Of a DNA stretch of 64,000 nucleotides, positions 1 through 7,948 are shown piece by piece. Both the position numbers and the translations under genes were made by a program. The notes below the pieces were generated by a model. It was not told the DNA's origin. It did no database searches and saw only the letters and a list, made by a program, of their open reading frames with translations. This DNA is from Clostridium_S neuense (lineage in GTDB: Bacteria > Bacillota > Clostridia > Clostridiales > Clostridiaceae): positions 62,001 to 126,000 of the forward strand of contig NZ_JBJIAA010000014.1 in the NCBI RefSeq assembly GCF_045310695.1, read 5' to 3'. Each line of letters starts with the position of its first letter. Position 1 is the first letter of the stretch.

Positions 1-797
1 CGCCTTTAGATACATTAGAACATTTTATAGAAACTATAGGAACAATTTTCGATAAGTATAAAAGTACAATTTCTGGAATGGCTATCAGTATGCCAGGAAG
101 AATAGACAGTAATACAGGCTATTTATATACTGGAGGTGCTTTAGAGTACAATGCAGAAAAGGATATTGGAGCTATGTTAAGTAAACGTTGTCCTGTGCCA
201 ATTTCAATAGAAAATGATGGAAAATGTGCTGCACTTGCAGAAGCTTGGGCTGGAAATCTTAAAGACTATGATGATGGTATTGTAGTAGTTCTTGGTACTG
301 GCATCGGCGGTGGAATAATTAAAGATAAAAAGCTTCTCAAAGGAAAGCATTTTATTGCTGGTGAATTTAGCTTTATTTTTACTAATAATCCTCCTTTATA
401 CGGAAGATCTACCCAAACTTTTGCAGACGACTGTGGAACATGTGGACTAATTATCCCCTTTGCAAAAGCCAAAAATTTACCATTAAACAAAGTCGATGGT
501 CGTAAGTTTTTTGAATACGCTAACAGCGGCGATGAAGATGCATTACGGATATTAGATGAATATTGTCATAAACTAGCTATACAATTATATAACCTTCAGC
601 ATATTTATGACCCTGAAAAATTTGCCATTGGCGGTGGAATAAGTAGACAAGATATATTATTTGAATACATTGAAAAGAATATTGAAAAATGCTCTAAAGA
701 AATAAACTACATGATAAAACCAGAAATAGTTCGCTGTAAGTTCTTTAACGATTCAAATTTAATTGGAGCACTGTACAACTACCTTACAACAAAATAA
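1..797 (+). CDS. ROK-family sugar kinase, 5'-truncated by window edge
   Basis: The reading frame is open from base 3 to the stop at 795-797, so about 264 C-terminal residues are present and the N-terminal ATP-binding segment lies outside the window. Visible ROK features are the END-x-x-A segment (ENDGKCAALAEA), a glycine-rich phosphate loop (LGTGIGGGII) and a late IGGGIS motif. The family's CxCGxxGCxE zinc motif is degenerate here (DDCGTCGLI) and the GExGH motif reads GEFSF, so substrate and activity are uncertain. ROK proteins phosphorylate hexoses such as glucose, fructose or N-acetylmannosamine, or act as repressors. No HTH can be judged because the N-terminus is missing. The gene is followed by a clear terminator, so it ends its operon. 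Confidence 0.8.
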   Translation, partial: PLDTLEHFIETIGTIFDKYKSTISGMAISMPGRIDSNTGYLYTGGALEYNAEKDIGAMLSKRCPVPISIENDGKCAALAEAWAGNLKDYDDGIVVVLGTGIGGGIIKDKKLLKGKHFIAGEFSFIFTNNPPLYGRSTQTFADDCGTCGLIIPFAKAKNLPLNKVDGRKFFEYANSGDEDALRILDEYCHKLAIQLYNLQHIYDPEKFAIGGGISRQDILFEYIEKNIEKCSKEINYMIKPEIVRCKFFNDSNLIGALYNYLTTK

Positions 798-800
798 TTT

Positions 801-850
801 ATATGGGAGCCGCTCAACTACAACTTAGTGCTATAGCTCCCATATTTTTT
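801..850 (+). terminator. Rho-independent terminator after the ROK gene
   Basis: Arms atatgggagc (801-810) and gctcccatat (836-845) pair perfectly and are followed by a run of T. It lies 4 bp after the kinase stop codon. Confidence 0.85.
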
Positions 851-1025
851 GTTTCAAAAAATGTAAATATAATCTTGTACTCACCTCATAATCTTCTAAA
901 AAAAAATTGTACAATCAAGGTAATTTTATGTTATTTCTATAGACAATTTTATTTTTCTACTGTAATATATATACATATAAGTAATTTATATTCATTACTT
1001 AATAAATTAAAAAAGAAGGGATTAT

Positions 1026-2408
1026 ATGATTAAAAAGAAGTTTTCACTAAGAAAAAGTTTACTTACAACATTGTTTATTTTAGCAGCATTTGTTGGGTCA
1101 TTTTTTCCTCCTCTGTGCAACCGTTTTCAAGATACTTCTATAAAAGCTGAAGTAAATTATAACTTACCTAGCAGAACTGAGAATGGTGTTATAGCTCAAG
1201 CTTTTACCTGGAGATTTAAGGACATTCAAAGTCATCTGCAAGAATTTGCAAATGCCGGATATAAAGCTATTTTGGTATCTCCAGTTCAAAGAACAAAAAA
1301 CAATAGTAACGACTGGACAACCCTATATCAACCATGCAATTTTCACATTGGAAATGCTCAACTTGGAAGTTATGATGATTTTAAATCCTTATGTTCAGAA
1401 GCAAACAACTATGGAATTAAAATTATAGTTGATGCTTTACTTAACCATGTAGCAACTAGTTCGCCTGGACAATGGGATGATGCAATAGATGATAGTCTAA
1501 AGCACCGTGAACTCTATCATAATCAAGGAACCTGCACTGATACCACGGATAGATATCAGGCAACCCAAAAAGATATTGGCGGACTTCTTGATTTAGCAAC
1601 TCAAAGGACTGATGTTCAGGACATGGCAATACAATTTTTAAATGAATGTATTGATGCCGGTGCTGGAGGCTTTCGTTTTGATTCAGCTAAACATATTGAA
1701 ACTAATCGTGGACAAGATGCCAATCAAAGCTGGGCAAGCAATTACTGGGATACGGTTCTTGGTTCACTGCACAACAAAAACAATCTCTATATGTATGGTG
1801 AAGTTCTTCCAGACAACGGAGACAACAATGAAGTTTATAGATCATATTTTGATATTACAGCCGAAAGCTATGGCTGGAATGTAAGAAATGCAGTGCGAAA
1901 TAAAAATTTAAATGGACTTTTAACCATTCCACATGGTAATACTACCCTATTACCAAGTCAGGCTCTATGCTATGTTGAAAGCCATGATAATTACGAACAT
2001 GGTCAAAGTTCAGACTTTTCAGATTGGGAAATAAAGATGGGCTTTTCAATAATAGACGCAAGAGCAGAGGTTACCCCTCAATTTTTTATAAGACCTTTTA
2101 ACAATCTGTGGAAAGATAATGATATAATTGCCGTAAATAAATTTCATAATGCCATGGTTGGACAGAATGAATATTTAAGATGGCCAAGAAATGAAACTAT
2201 GATGATAGAACGTGGCAGCGAAGGTATGGTAATTGTAAACGTTGGTGGAGATACCTATATTGATTCTGAAACTAATTTAAAAGATGGTACTTATACTAAC
2301 AAAGCAAGTGCAAATTGCACTCTTACCGTTTCGAATGGCAGAATAAAAGGCAATATTCCCGGGGGACAAGTTATCGTTCTTTATAATTATTCTAATCCCG
2401 CACAATAA
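1026..2408 (+). CDS. Secreted alpha-amylase, GH13
   Basis: This 460-residue protein starts with a typical signal peptide (basic residues, then a hydrophobic stretch at about 12-30). GH13 conserved regions are in order: region I DALLNH (136-141), region II FRFDSAKH with nucleophile Asp219, region III MYGEV with acid/base Glu259, and region IV ESHD with Asp321. It should hydrolyse internal alpha-1,4 links of starch outside the cell. The length fits a catalytic barrel plus the C-terminal beta domain without starch-binding modules. The start is supported by an AAGAAGGG ribosome site 5 bp upstream. It is flanked by a terminator upstream and palindromes downstream, so it is probably monocistronic. 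I see no convincing cre site in the 180-bp leader. Confidence 0.93.
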   Translation: MIKKKFSLRKSLLTTLFILAAFVGSFFPPLCNRFQDTSIKAEVNYNLPSRTENGVIAQAFTWRFKDIQSHLQEFANAGYKAILVSPVQRTKNNSNDWTTLYQPCNFHIGNAQLGSYDDFKSLCSEANNYGIKIIVDALLNHVATSSPGQWDDAIDDSLKHRELYHNQGTCTDTTDRYQATQKDIGGLLDLATQRTDVQDMAIQFLNECIDAGAGGFRFDSAKHIETNRGQDANQSWASNYWDTVLGSLHNKNNLYMYGEVLPDNGDNNEVYRSYFDITAESYGWNVRNAVRNKNLNGLLTIPHGNTTLLPSQALCYVESHDNYEHGQSSDFSDWEIKMGFSIIDARAEVTPQFFIRPFNNLWKDNDIIAVNKFHNAMVGQNEYLRWPRNETMMIERGSEGMVIVNVGGDTYIDSETNLKDGTYTNKASANCTLTVSNGRIKGNIPGGQVIVLYNYSNPAQ

Positions 2409-2590
2409 ATAATAATGCAGTTATAGTTAATCCCTAGGTAATAATTTTGTGACAGGCTACTAACTATAACCGTCCCTTTGGTGCTTCAATCAACTTAAAT
2501 ACAGCATTTACAGATGGCAGTACTTAGGATAATAATATAAAAATTTGAATTCTAGCGTTAGTAACTAACTTTAATAAGTTACTTAAATAA

Positions 2591-2630
2591 CTTGGTTCTT
2601 TCTTCTCCTACTGGAAGAACCAAGTCTCTT
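2591..2630. terminator. Hairpin between convergent genes
   Basis: Arms cttggttctt (2591-2600) and aagaaccaag (2615-2624) form a stem between the convergent amylase and the minus-strand membrane protein gene, with modest T-rich flanks on both sides. It probably terminates both. A second, looser inverted repeat (ttatagtta at 2421-2429 and taactataa at 2461-2469) lies just after the amylase stop. Confidence 0.6.
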
Positions 2631-2642
2631 GTTGAGAGGACT

Positions 2643-3386
2643 TTATTTGTAGTTAAGTTTATGGTAATAATTATTAACCTTCGAAGCATCCTTGCTGTTA
2701 ATTATAACAAAGCCATTCTTTAACATTATATATAAATATGGTCCCTTGTTCGTTTCAAGAAAAATATATCCATCACCATATCCCGATACATTAAATCTGC
2801 CTCTGTTTATATCCCTTGTATCCATTCCAGATATTTTGCTAAAATTAGGAATTGTATTCTTAATATATACTTTTTTTATATCATCTAAATTAAAACTTGC
2901 TTTTTCTAGACCAGCTTTTATTTTAACATCTTTCCCGCTTACACTAAACTCTGTCTTTGCATTAAGTTCTATGCCAAAAATAACTCCTATTGGCACAGCT
3001 GTTATTCCAATAATTATAAGTACTGCTATTAAAGTCATCTTACTTCGTCTTTTTTCTATTTTAGCTGCCTTTTCATTTTCCACTAGAATATATTTTGATC
3101 GTCCATTTATAGATTTGAAAGAAATTAAAATTATAAAAATCACAGAAATACCTAAAGCTGCAAGGAAAATCACATTATATTGAAAAATTAAATTTAGTAT
3201 ACCAACGACTATAAGTAATCCACCAGTATACATATAGTTCTTACCTTCAAACTTAGCAAGTCCATCTCTATCGTATTGCTTTCTGCTATCATAACTTTTA
3301 ATTATTTCTATTTTCTTTGTTTTATATAAAAATGCCCCCATTCCAAATACTATAGCTCCACACAGGAATAACGTCACATAAAGCAT
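2643..3386 (-). CDS. Membrane protein with DUF3784-like N-terminus and PH-like C-terminal domain (paralogue 1)
   Basis: About 247 residues with one N-terminal membrane segment, a pair of membrane segments at about 50-90, a basic linker (EKRRSK), a fourth segment at about 115-140, and a soluble C-terminal half (SGKDVKIK...FNLDDIKKVYIKNTIP...INSKDASKVNNYYHKL) resembling bacterial PH-like domains. The N-terminus up to the Tyr-Asp and Lys-Phe-x-Gly region resembles DUF3784. Its function is unknown. It is a tandem paralogue of the gene at 3506-4246. An upstream ATG at 3398 abuts the GGAG ribosome site, so the ATG at 3386, matching the paralogue's start, is preferred, though a TTG at 3389 is also possible. 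Confidence 0.75.
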   Translation of the reverse strand: MLYVTLFLCGAIVFGMGAFLYKTKKIEIIKSYDSRKQYDRDGLAKFEGKNYMYTGGLLIVVGILNLIFQYNVIFLAALGISVIFIILISFKSINGRSKYILVENEKAAKIEKRRSKMTLIAVLIIIGITAVPIGVIFGIELNAKTEFSVSGKDVKIKAGLEKASFNLDDIKKVYIKNTIPNFSKISGMDTRDINRGRFNVSGYGDGYIFLETNKGPYLYIMLKNGFVIINSKDASKVNNYYHKLNYK

Positions 3387-3407
3387 CAAAATAATCATCT
3401 CCTATTT

Positions 3408-3428
3408 TGTTATAGTGGTATTATAACA
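3408..3428 (-). promoter_or_regulatory. Promoter -10 with overlapping palindrome, paralogue 1
   Basis: On the minus strand TATAAT (3425-3420) lies inside an inverted repeat, gttata (3409-3414) and tataac (3422-3427) with a 7-bp centre. The same arrangement lies upstream of the second paralogue at 4266-4290, so it is a candidate shared operator. Confidence 0.5.
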
Positions 3429-3505
3429 TATAGTCCTATATAAATAAACCTTATTTTTTCTACATTTTTTATAATCCCCAATATAAAAAATATTGCAAAG
3501 CATTA

Positions 3506-4246
3506 TTACTTCGCAATATTTTTATAGTAGCTGTTAACCTTTGAAACATCTTTACTGTTTATTATAACAAAGCCATCCTTTAACATTACATATAAATATG
3601 GTCCCTTGTTCGTTTCAATAAATATATATCCTTCACCATATCCATCTACTCTAAATCTACCTTTGTTTATATTTCCTGCATTTACTCCAGATACTTTTTT
3701 AAACTTAGGAATTGTATTTTTAACGTACACGTTTTTTATGTCCTCTAATTTAAACATTGTTGATTCCATTCCCGATTTTACCCTTACTTCATTTTTATTT
3801 ATACTAAACTCCGTTTTTGCAGTAATATTAAGCCCAGTATAAATCGCTGTTGGCACAATGCTTATTGCCATAACTATAAGTATTACTATCATAATTATCT
3901 TATTGCGTTTTTCTTCTTCTTTCTTTGAATTTTCATCTTCCCATAAAATATATTTTGAACTTCCACTTACAGACCTTACTACAAAAAATATTATTAAAAT
4001 AATAAAAGCACCTAATGATAAAATAAAAAAAATTCCGTACTTAAAAATTAAACTTAAGAAACCTAAGGTTACGCATGAACCTCCCATATACATAAGGTTC
4101 TTTCCATCAAATTTAGCAAGATCTTCTCTATCATATTTTTTCGTACTATCATATCCTGAAAGTATTTCTATCTTCTTTGTTTTATATAAAAATGCTCCCA
4201 TTCCAAATATTAAAGCTCCACATAGGAATAGTATTATAAAAAGCAT
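3506..4246 (-). CDS. Membrane protein with DUF3784-like N-terminus and PH-like C-terminal domain (paralogue 2)
   Basis: About 246 residues, closely similar along the whole length to the product of 2643-3386: same membrane segments, same linker, and same C-terminal half ending in NSKDVSKVNSYYKNIAK. The two genes are a tandem duplication, each with its own promoter. The ATG at 4246 follows GGAGAGGA at good spacing. A TTG 18 bp upstream would put the ribosome site inside the gene and is rejected. The PH-like domain suggests a membrane-associated binding or sensing role, but no substrate can be named. Confidence 0.78.
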   Translation of the reverse strand: MLFIILFLCGALIFGMGAFLYKTKKIEILSGYDSTKKYDREDLAKFDGKNLMYMGGSCVTLGFLSLIFKYGIFFILSLGAFIILIIFFVVRSVSGSSKYILWEDENSKKEEEKRNKIIMIVILIVMAISIVPTAIYTGLNITAKTEFSINKNEVRVKSGMESTMFKLEDIKNVYVKNTIPKFKKVSGVNAGNINKGRFRVDGYGEGYIFIETNKGPYLYVMLKDGFVIINSKDVSKVNSYYKNIAK

Positions 4247-4265
4247 TAAAATCCTCTCCCCCAAC

Positions 4266-4290
4266 TATGTTATATCAGTATTATAACATA
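4266..4290 (-). promoter_or_regulatory. Promoter -10 with perfect 9-bp-arm palindrome, paralogue 2
   Basis: Arms tatgttata (4266-4274) and tataacata (4282-4290) are perfect, with a 7-bp centre. The minus-strand -10 box TATAAT (4285-4280) overlaps the right arm. Together with the copy at 3408-3428 this suggests a common repressor or autoregulation. Confidence 0.55.
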
Positions 4291-4478
4291 CGGTCACATG
4301 ATAGATAATCTTTATTTTTCCATATTATATATACCTTTTCATAATCTACAATCCTACTTATACAATAAAAAAGATACTGAAATTATAACTAAAGTTTTTA
4401 AAGAAACCCAAAAATAATTCTTCTAGAAACAGTGAAGGTTGATTGTGAATTGTGAACTGCTTCATCTTCTCATTTCTA

Positions 4479-4730
4479 CAAAGATTCCCTCCAAAATTCC
4501 GTAGGCATGGAGGAATTTTTTCCTTGCACTACCGTGGAGGTGAAATAATAATGCTGAAGGAACGATTTAAAAAAATCCTAATAAATCTTGGTAAGAAAAT
4601 CATAAAATACTTAGATATTTCAATCTGTTTGAGCATTTTTTCAGCGAGTTATTGAAATATCTTAGGATTTTATGATTTTCTTACCTTAGATTTATAGGAT
4701 TTTTTTAACGCCACGAAGCATTGTTATTTC
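4479..4730. repeat. Long-hairpin interspersed element, copy A
   Basis: This is one of five related copies (others at 12361, 45137, 57076 and 60985). Left to right it has a small hairpin of about 10 bp (aattccgta and its complement, followed by T6), a short linker, and an imperfect inverted repeat with arms of about 85-90 bp around a loop near 4625-4650. Its right end (aagcattgttatttc) contains the stop codon of the minus-strand gene at 4724, so transcripts of that gene would read through the long hairpin and then the small terminator-like hairpin. The stretch 4291-4478 before it holds nothing I recognise. Confidence 0.75.
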
Positions 4731-4999
4731 AACTTTTCTAAAATATGATTAACATTTCTCCTACCATTTCTTATTGCCAAATTAATTAAAAGGCATGCTA
4801 TAAAACAAATCACAGTAAATATAACACCAAAAACACCAAAAGCAAATTTCATTCCAGAGTGTGACAAACCATAATAAGCTATTACAACACCTATACTAGA
4901 TAGCCCCATAGCGTTTCTAGACCACTTAGCTAAATTTTTCAAAAGCTTACTTTGCCCCTCTGCTTCATAAACCATTTGTTTTTTTTCTTCACTTTTCAT
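4724..4999 (-). CDS. Small two-TM membrane protein at the end of the lev PTS operon
   Basis: About 91 residues: a charged N-terminus, two hydrophobic segments (about 32-52 and 55-77) and a basic C-terminal tail. I do not recognise the family. It lies 16 bp after the IID gene on the same strand, so it is probably co-transcribed. Its place after IID is like that of levX after levG in Streptococcus mutans, but similarity to LevX was not established, and it does not look like DUF956/ManO. An ATG at 4999 with a GTGGG ribosome site is preferred over a TTG at 5014. The stop codon lies inside the hairpin element of copy A. Confidence 0.65.
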   Translation of the reverse strand: MKSEEKKQMVYEAEGQSKLLKNLAKWSRNAMGLSSIGVVIAYYGLSHSGMKFAFGVFGVIFTVICFIACLLINLAIRNGRRNVNHILEKLK

Positions 5000-5015
5000 A
5001 CTTATTACCCACAAA

Positions 5016-5849
5016 TTAATAAGATAATCCTGGATTAAAGAACCCTACGAGTACTCCAAGAAAAGCTATTATCAAAAATATCAACATTACTATTGTTGGC
5101 GATATTTTCTTCTTTGACATAAGCCACCATGCAAAGATTACAGCTCCTGCTGAAAGAATTTTAGGGAAAACACCATCTAAAGTTTTTTGTAAATCTATAA
5201 TTACTCCACCATGAGAATTGTACATTTTCAAAGATGTATTAATATTTACCCAAGTAGCAGCAACTGCACCAATTACTATAGTTCCGACCATGATTACAGA
5301 TTCACGGACAGCAGTAGCTTTTTCTCCAACAACCATCTCAACAGCCTTACCACCTAGCTCATATCCCTTATAATAAGCCCATCTCATTCCCAAAACTGCT
5401 AGAGCATTCCAAACTACAATATAAAATATTGCTCCTAGAGGAGAACCACCTGTTGAAAGTCCTAAGCCTATACCTAAAAGTATTGGTATTAAAGTACCTA
5501 CTATTAATGAATCTCCAATACCTGCTAAAGGTCCCATAAGTCCAGCACGAATACCATTTATCATTTCACCATCAATATTTTCATGATTAGCTCTTGCTTC
5601 TTCGAGACCAGCTGTCATACCAACAACTAATGTTCCAATCTGAGGCTCTGTATTAAAAAATGCTTTATAAGTTTCCATAGCGTCTTTTTGTTCTTCTTTT
5701 GTTTCGTATAAATCTTTAACAATTGGAAGCATTGCACAAAGATAGCCAAAAGTTTGCATATGTTCTTGAGAAAAACATGTTAAATTTCCATAAAACCAAT
5801 TTCTAAAAGATTTGCTTAAAGCTTTTTTAGATACTTTTTTCTTTTCCAT
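5016..5849 (-). CDS. PTS mannose/fructose-family transporter subunit IID
   Basis: About 277 residues with the typical IID opening (SKSFRNWFYGNLTCFSQEHMQTFGYLCAMLP) and GLMGPLAGIGDSL loop, ending in three or four membrane segments. With IIC it forms the membrane channel of a mannose-class PTS. The ATG at 5849 follows AGGAGGACATATAAT and lies one base after the IIC stop, so translation is coupled. A further upstream ATG at 5873 would overlap IIC and is less likely. The linked levanase indicates fructose from levan as the likely substrate, which makes it a functional counterpart of LevG. That assignment is inferred from context. Confidence 0.92.
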   Translation of the reverse strand: MEKKKVSKKALSKSFRNWFYGNLTCFSQEHMQTFGYLCAMLPIVKDLYETKEEQKDAMETYKAFFNTEPQIGTLVVGMTAGLEEARANHENIDGEMINGIRAGLMGPLAGIGDSLIVGTLIPILLGIGLGLSTGGSPLGAIFYIVVWNALAVLGMRWAYYKGYELGGKAVEMVVGEKATAVRESVIMVGTIVIGAVAATWVNINTSLKMYNSHGGVIIDLQKTLDGVFPKILSAGAVIFAWWLMSKKKISPTIVMLIFLIIAFLGVLVGFFNPGLSY

Positions 5850-5850
5850 A

Positions 5851-6696
5851 TTATATGTCCTCCTCATCATCATCGTTACCCGTCACCTTAGCTGCAGCCG
5901 GCTTTTGTAATTGAAGCATTCTAATTTTATAATTAAATATTGCAAAGAAAATACCTATTATTGCTGCTCCAATTAAGTTAACTTTCATAACTGCTGCCAA
6001 AGTGAAACCTAAAAAGAAGGTTACAAAATCACTTGGTTTTAATACAACCTGCTTTAACAATATTGCAATTCCTACTGCTGGAAGTAAGCTTCCTACTGTG
6101 AATAAAGTTTTCATTGGTATACCATTCATTGGCAATGCTACCTTCATAACTTTAACCATGCTAGAACCCATTATTGTAATAGCAAATGTTGGGATAAAAC
6201 TACAAATAATGTGGGAAATCCATGGTAACCCCATATCAACTAAATAAAGCTTTTCAAAATCACCCTTATCTACTGCTTTCCATCCTATATGCTGCCATAT
6301 CAAGTTTATAGTTGCTGTTCCATAAAATAAAACAGTTCCTAAAGTTCCAACGGCTGCACCTAATGCAGTTGCCATTTGAGTTGCTTGCGTTGAACTTGGA
6401 TTTAATCCCATTCCTTTAATTGCTACTACAGCTAAAGGAATACCAATATAACTAATTGCACGTACATCCGCAGATACAGTTCCACCTGGAGTAACTAGCG
6501 CAATATAAACAACTTGAATTGCAGCACCAACTATAATACCAGTTTGTACATCCCCTAAAATAATTCCAACTATTAAACCTGCTACTAAAGGTCTTCCTAA
6601 AGTATAGTTACCAAAAGTAGTACCACCCATACCAGGCATACTTGACAGACATGCGAATAATCCAAATAATGCCGCCTGAATCCAATTTATCTCCAT
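5851..6696 (-). CDS. PTS mannose/fructose-family transporter subunit IIC
   Basis: A 281-residue polytopic membrane protein with the family signature near the N-terminus (MPGMGGTTFGNYTLGRPLVAGLIVGIILGD) and AAIQVVYIALVTPGGT. It pairs with IID as the sugar channel. The acidic tail (GNDDDEEDI) is followed one base later by the IID start. The ribosome site GGGGG lies 9-10 bp before ATG. It is the third gene of the five-gene operon and corresponds to LevF/ManY-type proteins. Confidence 0.93.
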   Translation of the reverse strand: MEINWIQAALFGLFACLSSMPGMGGTTFGNYTLGRPLVAGLIVGIILGDVQTGIIVGAAIQVVYIALVTPGGTVSADVRAISYIGIPLAVVAIKGMGLNPSSTQATQMATALGAAVGTLGTVLFYGTATINLIWQHIGWKAVDKGDFEKLYLVDMGLPWISHIICSFIPTFAITIMGSSMVKVMKVALPMNGIPMKTLFTVGSLLPAVGIAILLKQVVLKPSDFVTFFLGFTLAAVMKVNLIGAAIIGIFFAIFNYKIRMLQLQKPAAAKVTGNDDDEEDI

Positions 6697-6730
6697 AGTT
6701 ATTTTCCCCCTTATTAACTTTTATTAAAAA

Positions 6731-7225
6731 CTATTTAAATCCAAATTGGCCTCTAAACTTTTTCCAATTGCCTATTGCTTCTTCTTTAAGAAGTGCAAAT
6801 TCTACATCATATCCGGCTTGCATAATACGCTCAAAAGCTTCTGCTTCCTCTTGATCTATAGATTGATTATTTCCTAATTTCACTGTTCCAGGCCTATCGT
6901 TGCAGGGTCCTACAATAACTTTTTTAATACCAGGATCAAATTTATCATCCACCAAAATCTTAGACATAAGAATAGGCTCTTTGGTAATTAAAAAATATCT
7001 AGTATCGCTTTGTATAACTTTATCGCATTTTAATTTCCAATGTTCATATGTCCACACAAATGTCTTTTTTCCACTAGCACTTTTGTAAGCAGCCTTAAGT
7101 ACAGGATTATTAGCAGCAGCATCATTAACCGCTATTATTCCATCACATGGATATTCTAAAGCCCATCTTGTACATGTTTGTCCGTGTATCATCCTATCAT
7201 CTATTCTTAAAAATGAAACTGACAT
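6731..7225 (-). CDS. PTS mannose/fructose-family subunit IIB
   Basis: A 164-residue cytoplasmic phosphocarrier. The start reads MSVSFLRIDDRMIHGQ, the IIB-Man signature in which His14 accepts phosphate from IIA and passes it to the incoming sugar. Its length matches LevE/ManX-B proteins. Here IIA and IIB are separate genes, as in the B. subtilis levDE arrangement, and not fused as in E. coli ManX. The start is supported by AGGAGGG six bases upstream. Confidence 0.94.
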   Translation of the reverse strand: MSVSFLRIDDRMIHGQTCTRWALEYPCDGIIAVNDAAANNPVLKAAYKSASGKKTFVWTYEHWKLKCDKVIQSDTRYFLITKEPILMSKILVDDKFDPGIKKVIVGPCNDRPGTVKLGNNQSIDQEEAEAFERIMQAGYDVEFALLKEEAIGNWKKFRGQFGFK

Positions 7226-7236
7226 TTTTATCCCTC

Positions 7237-7665
7237 CTAAATATCATCTTCTTGTTCTGTATCAGTTAATTTAAATTCTTTTATTGATTCATTTGCTGTT
7301 TGAAGCAATGTTTCTTTTAACTCTTCCATTCCCATAGAATCCTTCATTAAAATTCCTGTTAAAACAGTAGGTAAATTCATTCCACCAAGTACAAAGGCTT
7401 TCGATAACATTCCTTTACCTGCTAATATATTTACAGCTGTAGTCAAAGGAGAGCCTCCAATAATATCTCCAAAAAGAATGATTTCATCTTCGGCCGTAAC
7501 TTTTTCAATAACTGCCTTAAACTTTTCTCCAAATTTATCAGTACTCATTCCATCTTCTAAGCCTTGAAATAATACGTCTTTCCTGCCCTTCCCTGCAAGC
7601 ATAGTCAATGCATTATAAAGTCCTGCTGCAAACTGTCCATGGCTTACTAATATTACATATCTCAT
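7237..7665 (-). CDS. PTS mannose/fructose-family subunit IIA
   Basis: A 142-residue IIA-Man protein. The phosphorylated histidine is His9 in LVSHGQFAAG. FGDIIGGSPLTTAV and LGGMNLPTVL are also typical. It is the first gene of the operon, takes phosphate from HPr and hands it to IIB. GGAGTGG precedes the ATG. The leader of about 170 nt carries a long hairpin (7693-7790), a cre-like site (7803-7816) and a promoter with twin palindromes. Confidence 0.94.
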   Translation of the reverse strand: MRYVILVSHGQFAAGLYNALTMLAGKGRKDVLFQGLEDGMSTDKFGEKFKAVIEKVTAEDEIILFGDIIGGSPLTTAVNILAGKGMLSKAFVLGGMNLPTVLTGILMKDSMGMEELKETLLQTANESIKEFKLTDTEQEDDI

Positions 7666-7692
7666 TTTTCCACTCCTAACCTCAATATATAT

Positions 7693-7790
7693 AGATAAAC
7701 CGTTTCAACTACCAAAATCACTTTGCATCATAATAACTAGAAGATAGCATTTTGGTACAAATAAATTTTAAGTTTCACAATGGTATATCT
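7693..7790 (-). promoter_or_regulatory. Conserved ~100-nt hairpin in the lev PTS leader (H1)
   Basis: The flanks agata(t)aacc and ggtatatct are complementary. The right half contains gcattttggtacaaataaat followed by a Lys-AAG-like run (ttaagtttc), nearly identical to elements at 51888-51984 and (weaker) 49427-49523. It lies inside the predicted 5' leader of the PTS operon. No U-tract follows, so it is not an obvious terminator. It may be an RNA stability, processing or regulatory structure. Confidence 0.5.
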
Positions 7791-7802
7791 TTAATCAGCG
7801 CT

Positions 7803-7909
7803 GATTAACGTTTACATTTATAATTTTAATAATATTTTAATTTATAAGCACCTATAATTTGTCATCAATATATCATTACAAATGTAATATTTTATGTGAC
7901 AAATGTAAT
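7803..7909 (-). promoter_or_regulatory. lev PTS promoter: twin palindromes, -35/-10 and cre-like site
   Basis: Minus strand, in order: palindrome half-copy GTGACAAATGTAAT (7896-7909) and ATTACAAATGTAAT (7875-7888) 21 bp apart, -35 TTGATG (7868-7863), 16-bp spacer, -10 TATAAA (7846-7841), then TGTAAACGTTAATC (7816-7803), which resembles a catabolite-responsive element. The whole layout, with the same spacings, recurs upstream of the levanase at 11707-11813. Two turns of helix between sites just upstream of a -35 box suits an activator such as the LuxR-type regulator at 13902. Confidence 0.65.
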
Positions 7910-7948
7910 TGTTTACAAAAATACATACTTCAAATGAGTTTTACGTCA

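Noticed and set aside
803..1033. 76-codon frame between the ROK gene and the amylase
   Set aside because: It begins inside the terminator hairpin and overlaps the amylase start and ribosome site.
2692..4286. Long hydrophobic plus-strand frames opposite the paired membrane proteins
   Set aside because: Antisense shadows of AT-rich membrane-protein genes, without ribosome sites or recognisable domains.
7841..7856. tataagcacctata / tataggcacctata palindrome as a separate operator in the lev promoters
   Set aside because: It coincides with the spacer and -10 region and is perfect in only one copy, so it may simply reflect promoter sequence.
7666..7948. Possible sigma-54 promoter for the lev PTS, as in Bacillus subtilis
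   Set aside because: No TGGCAC-N5-TTGCT match is present, and no LevR gene lies in this cluster; a -35/-10 promoter fits better.
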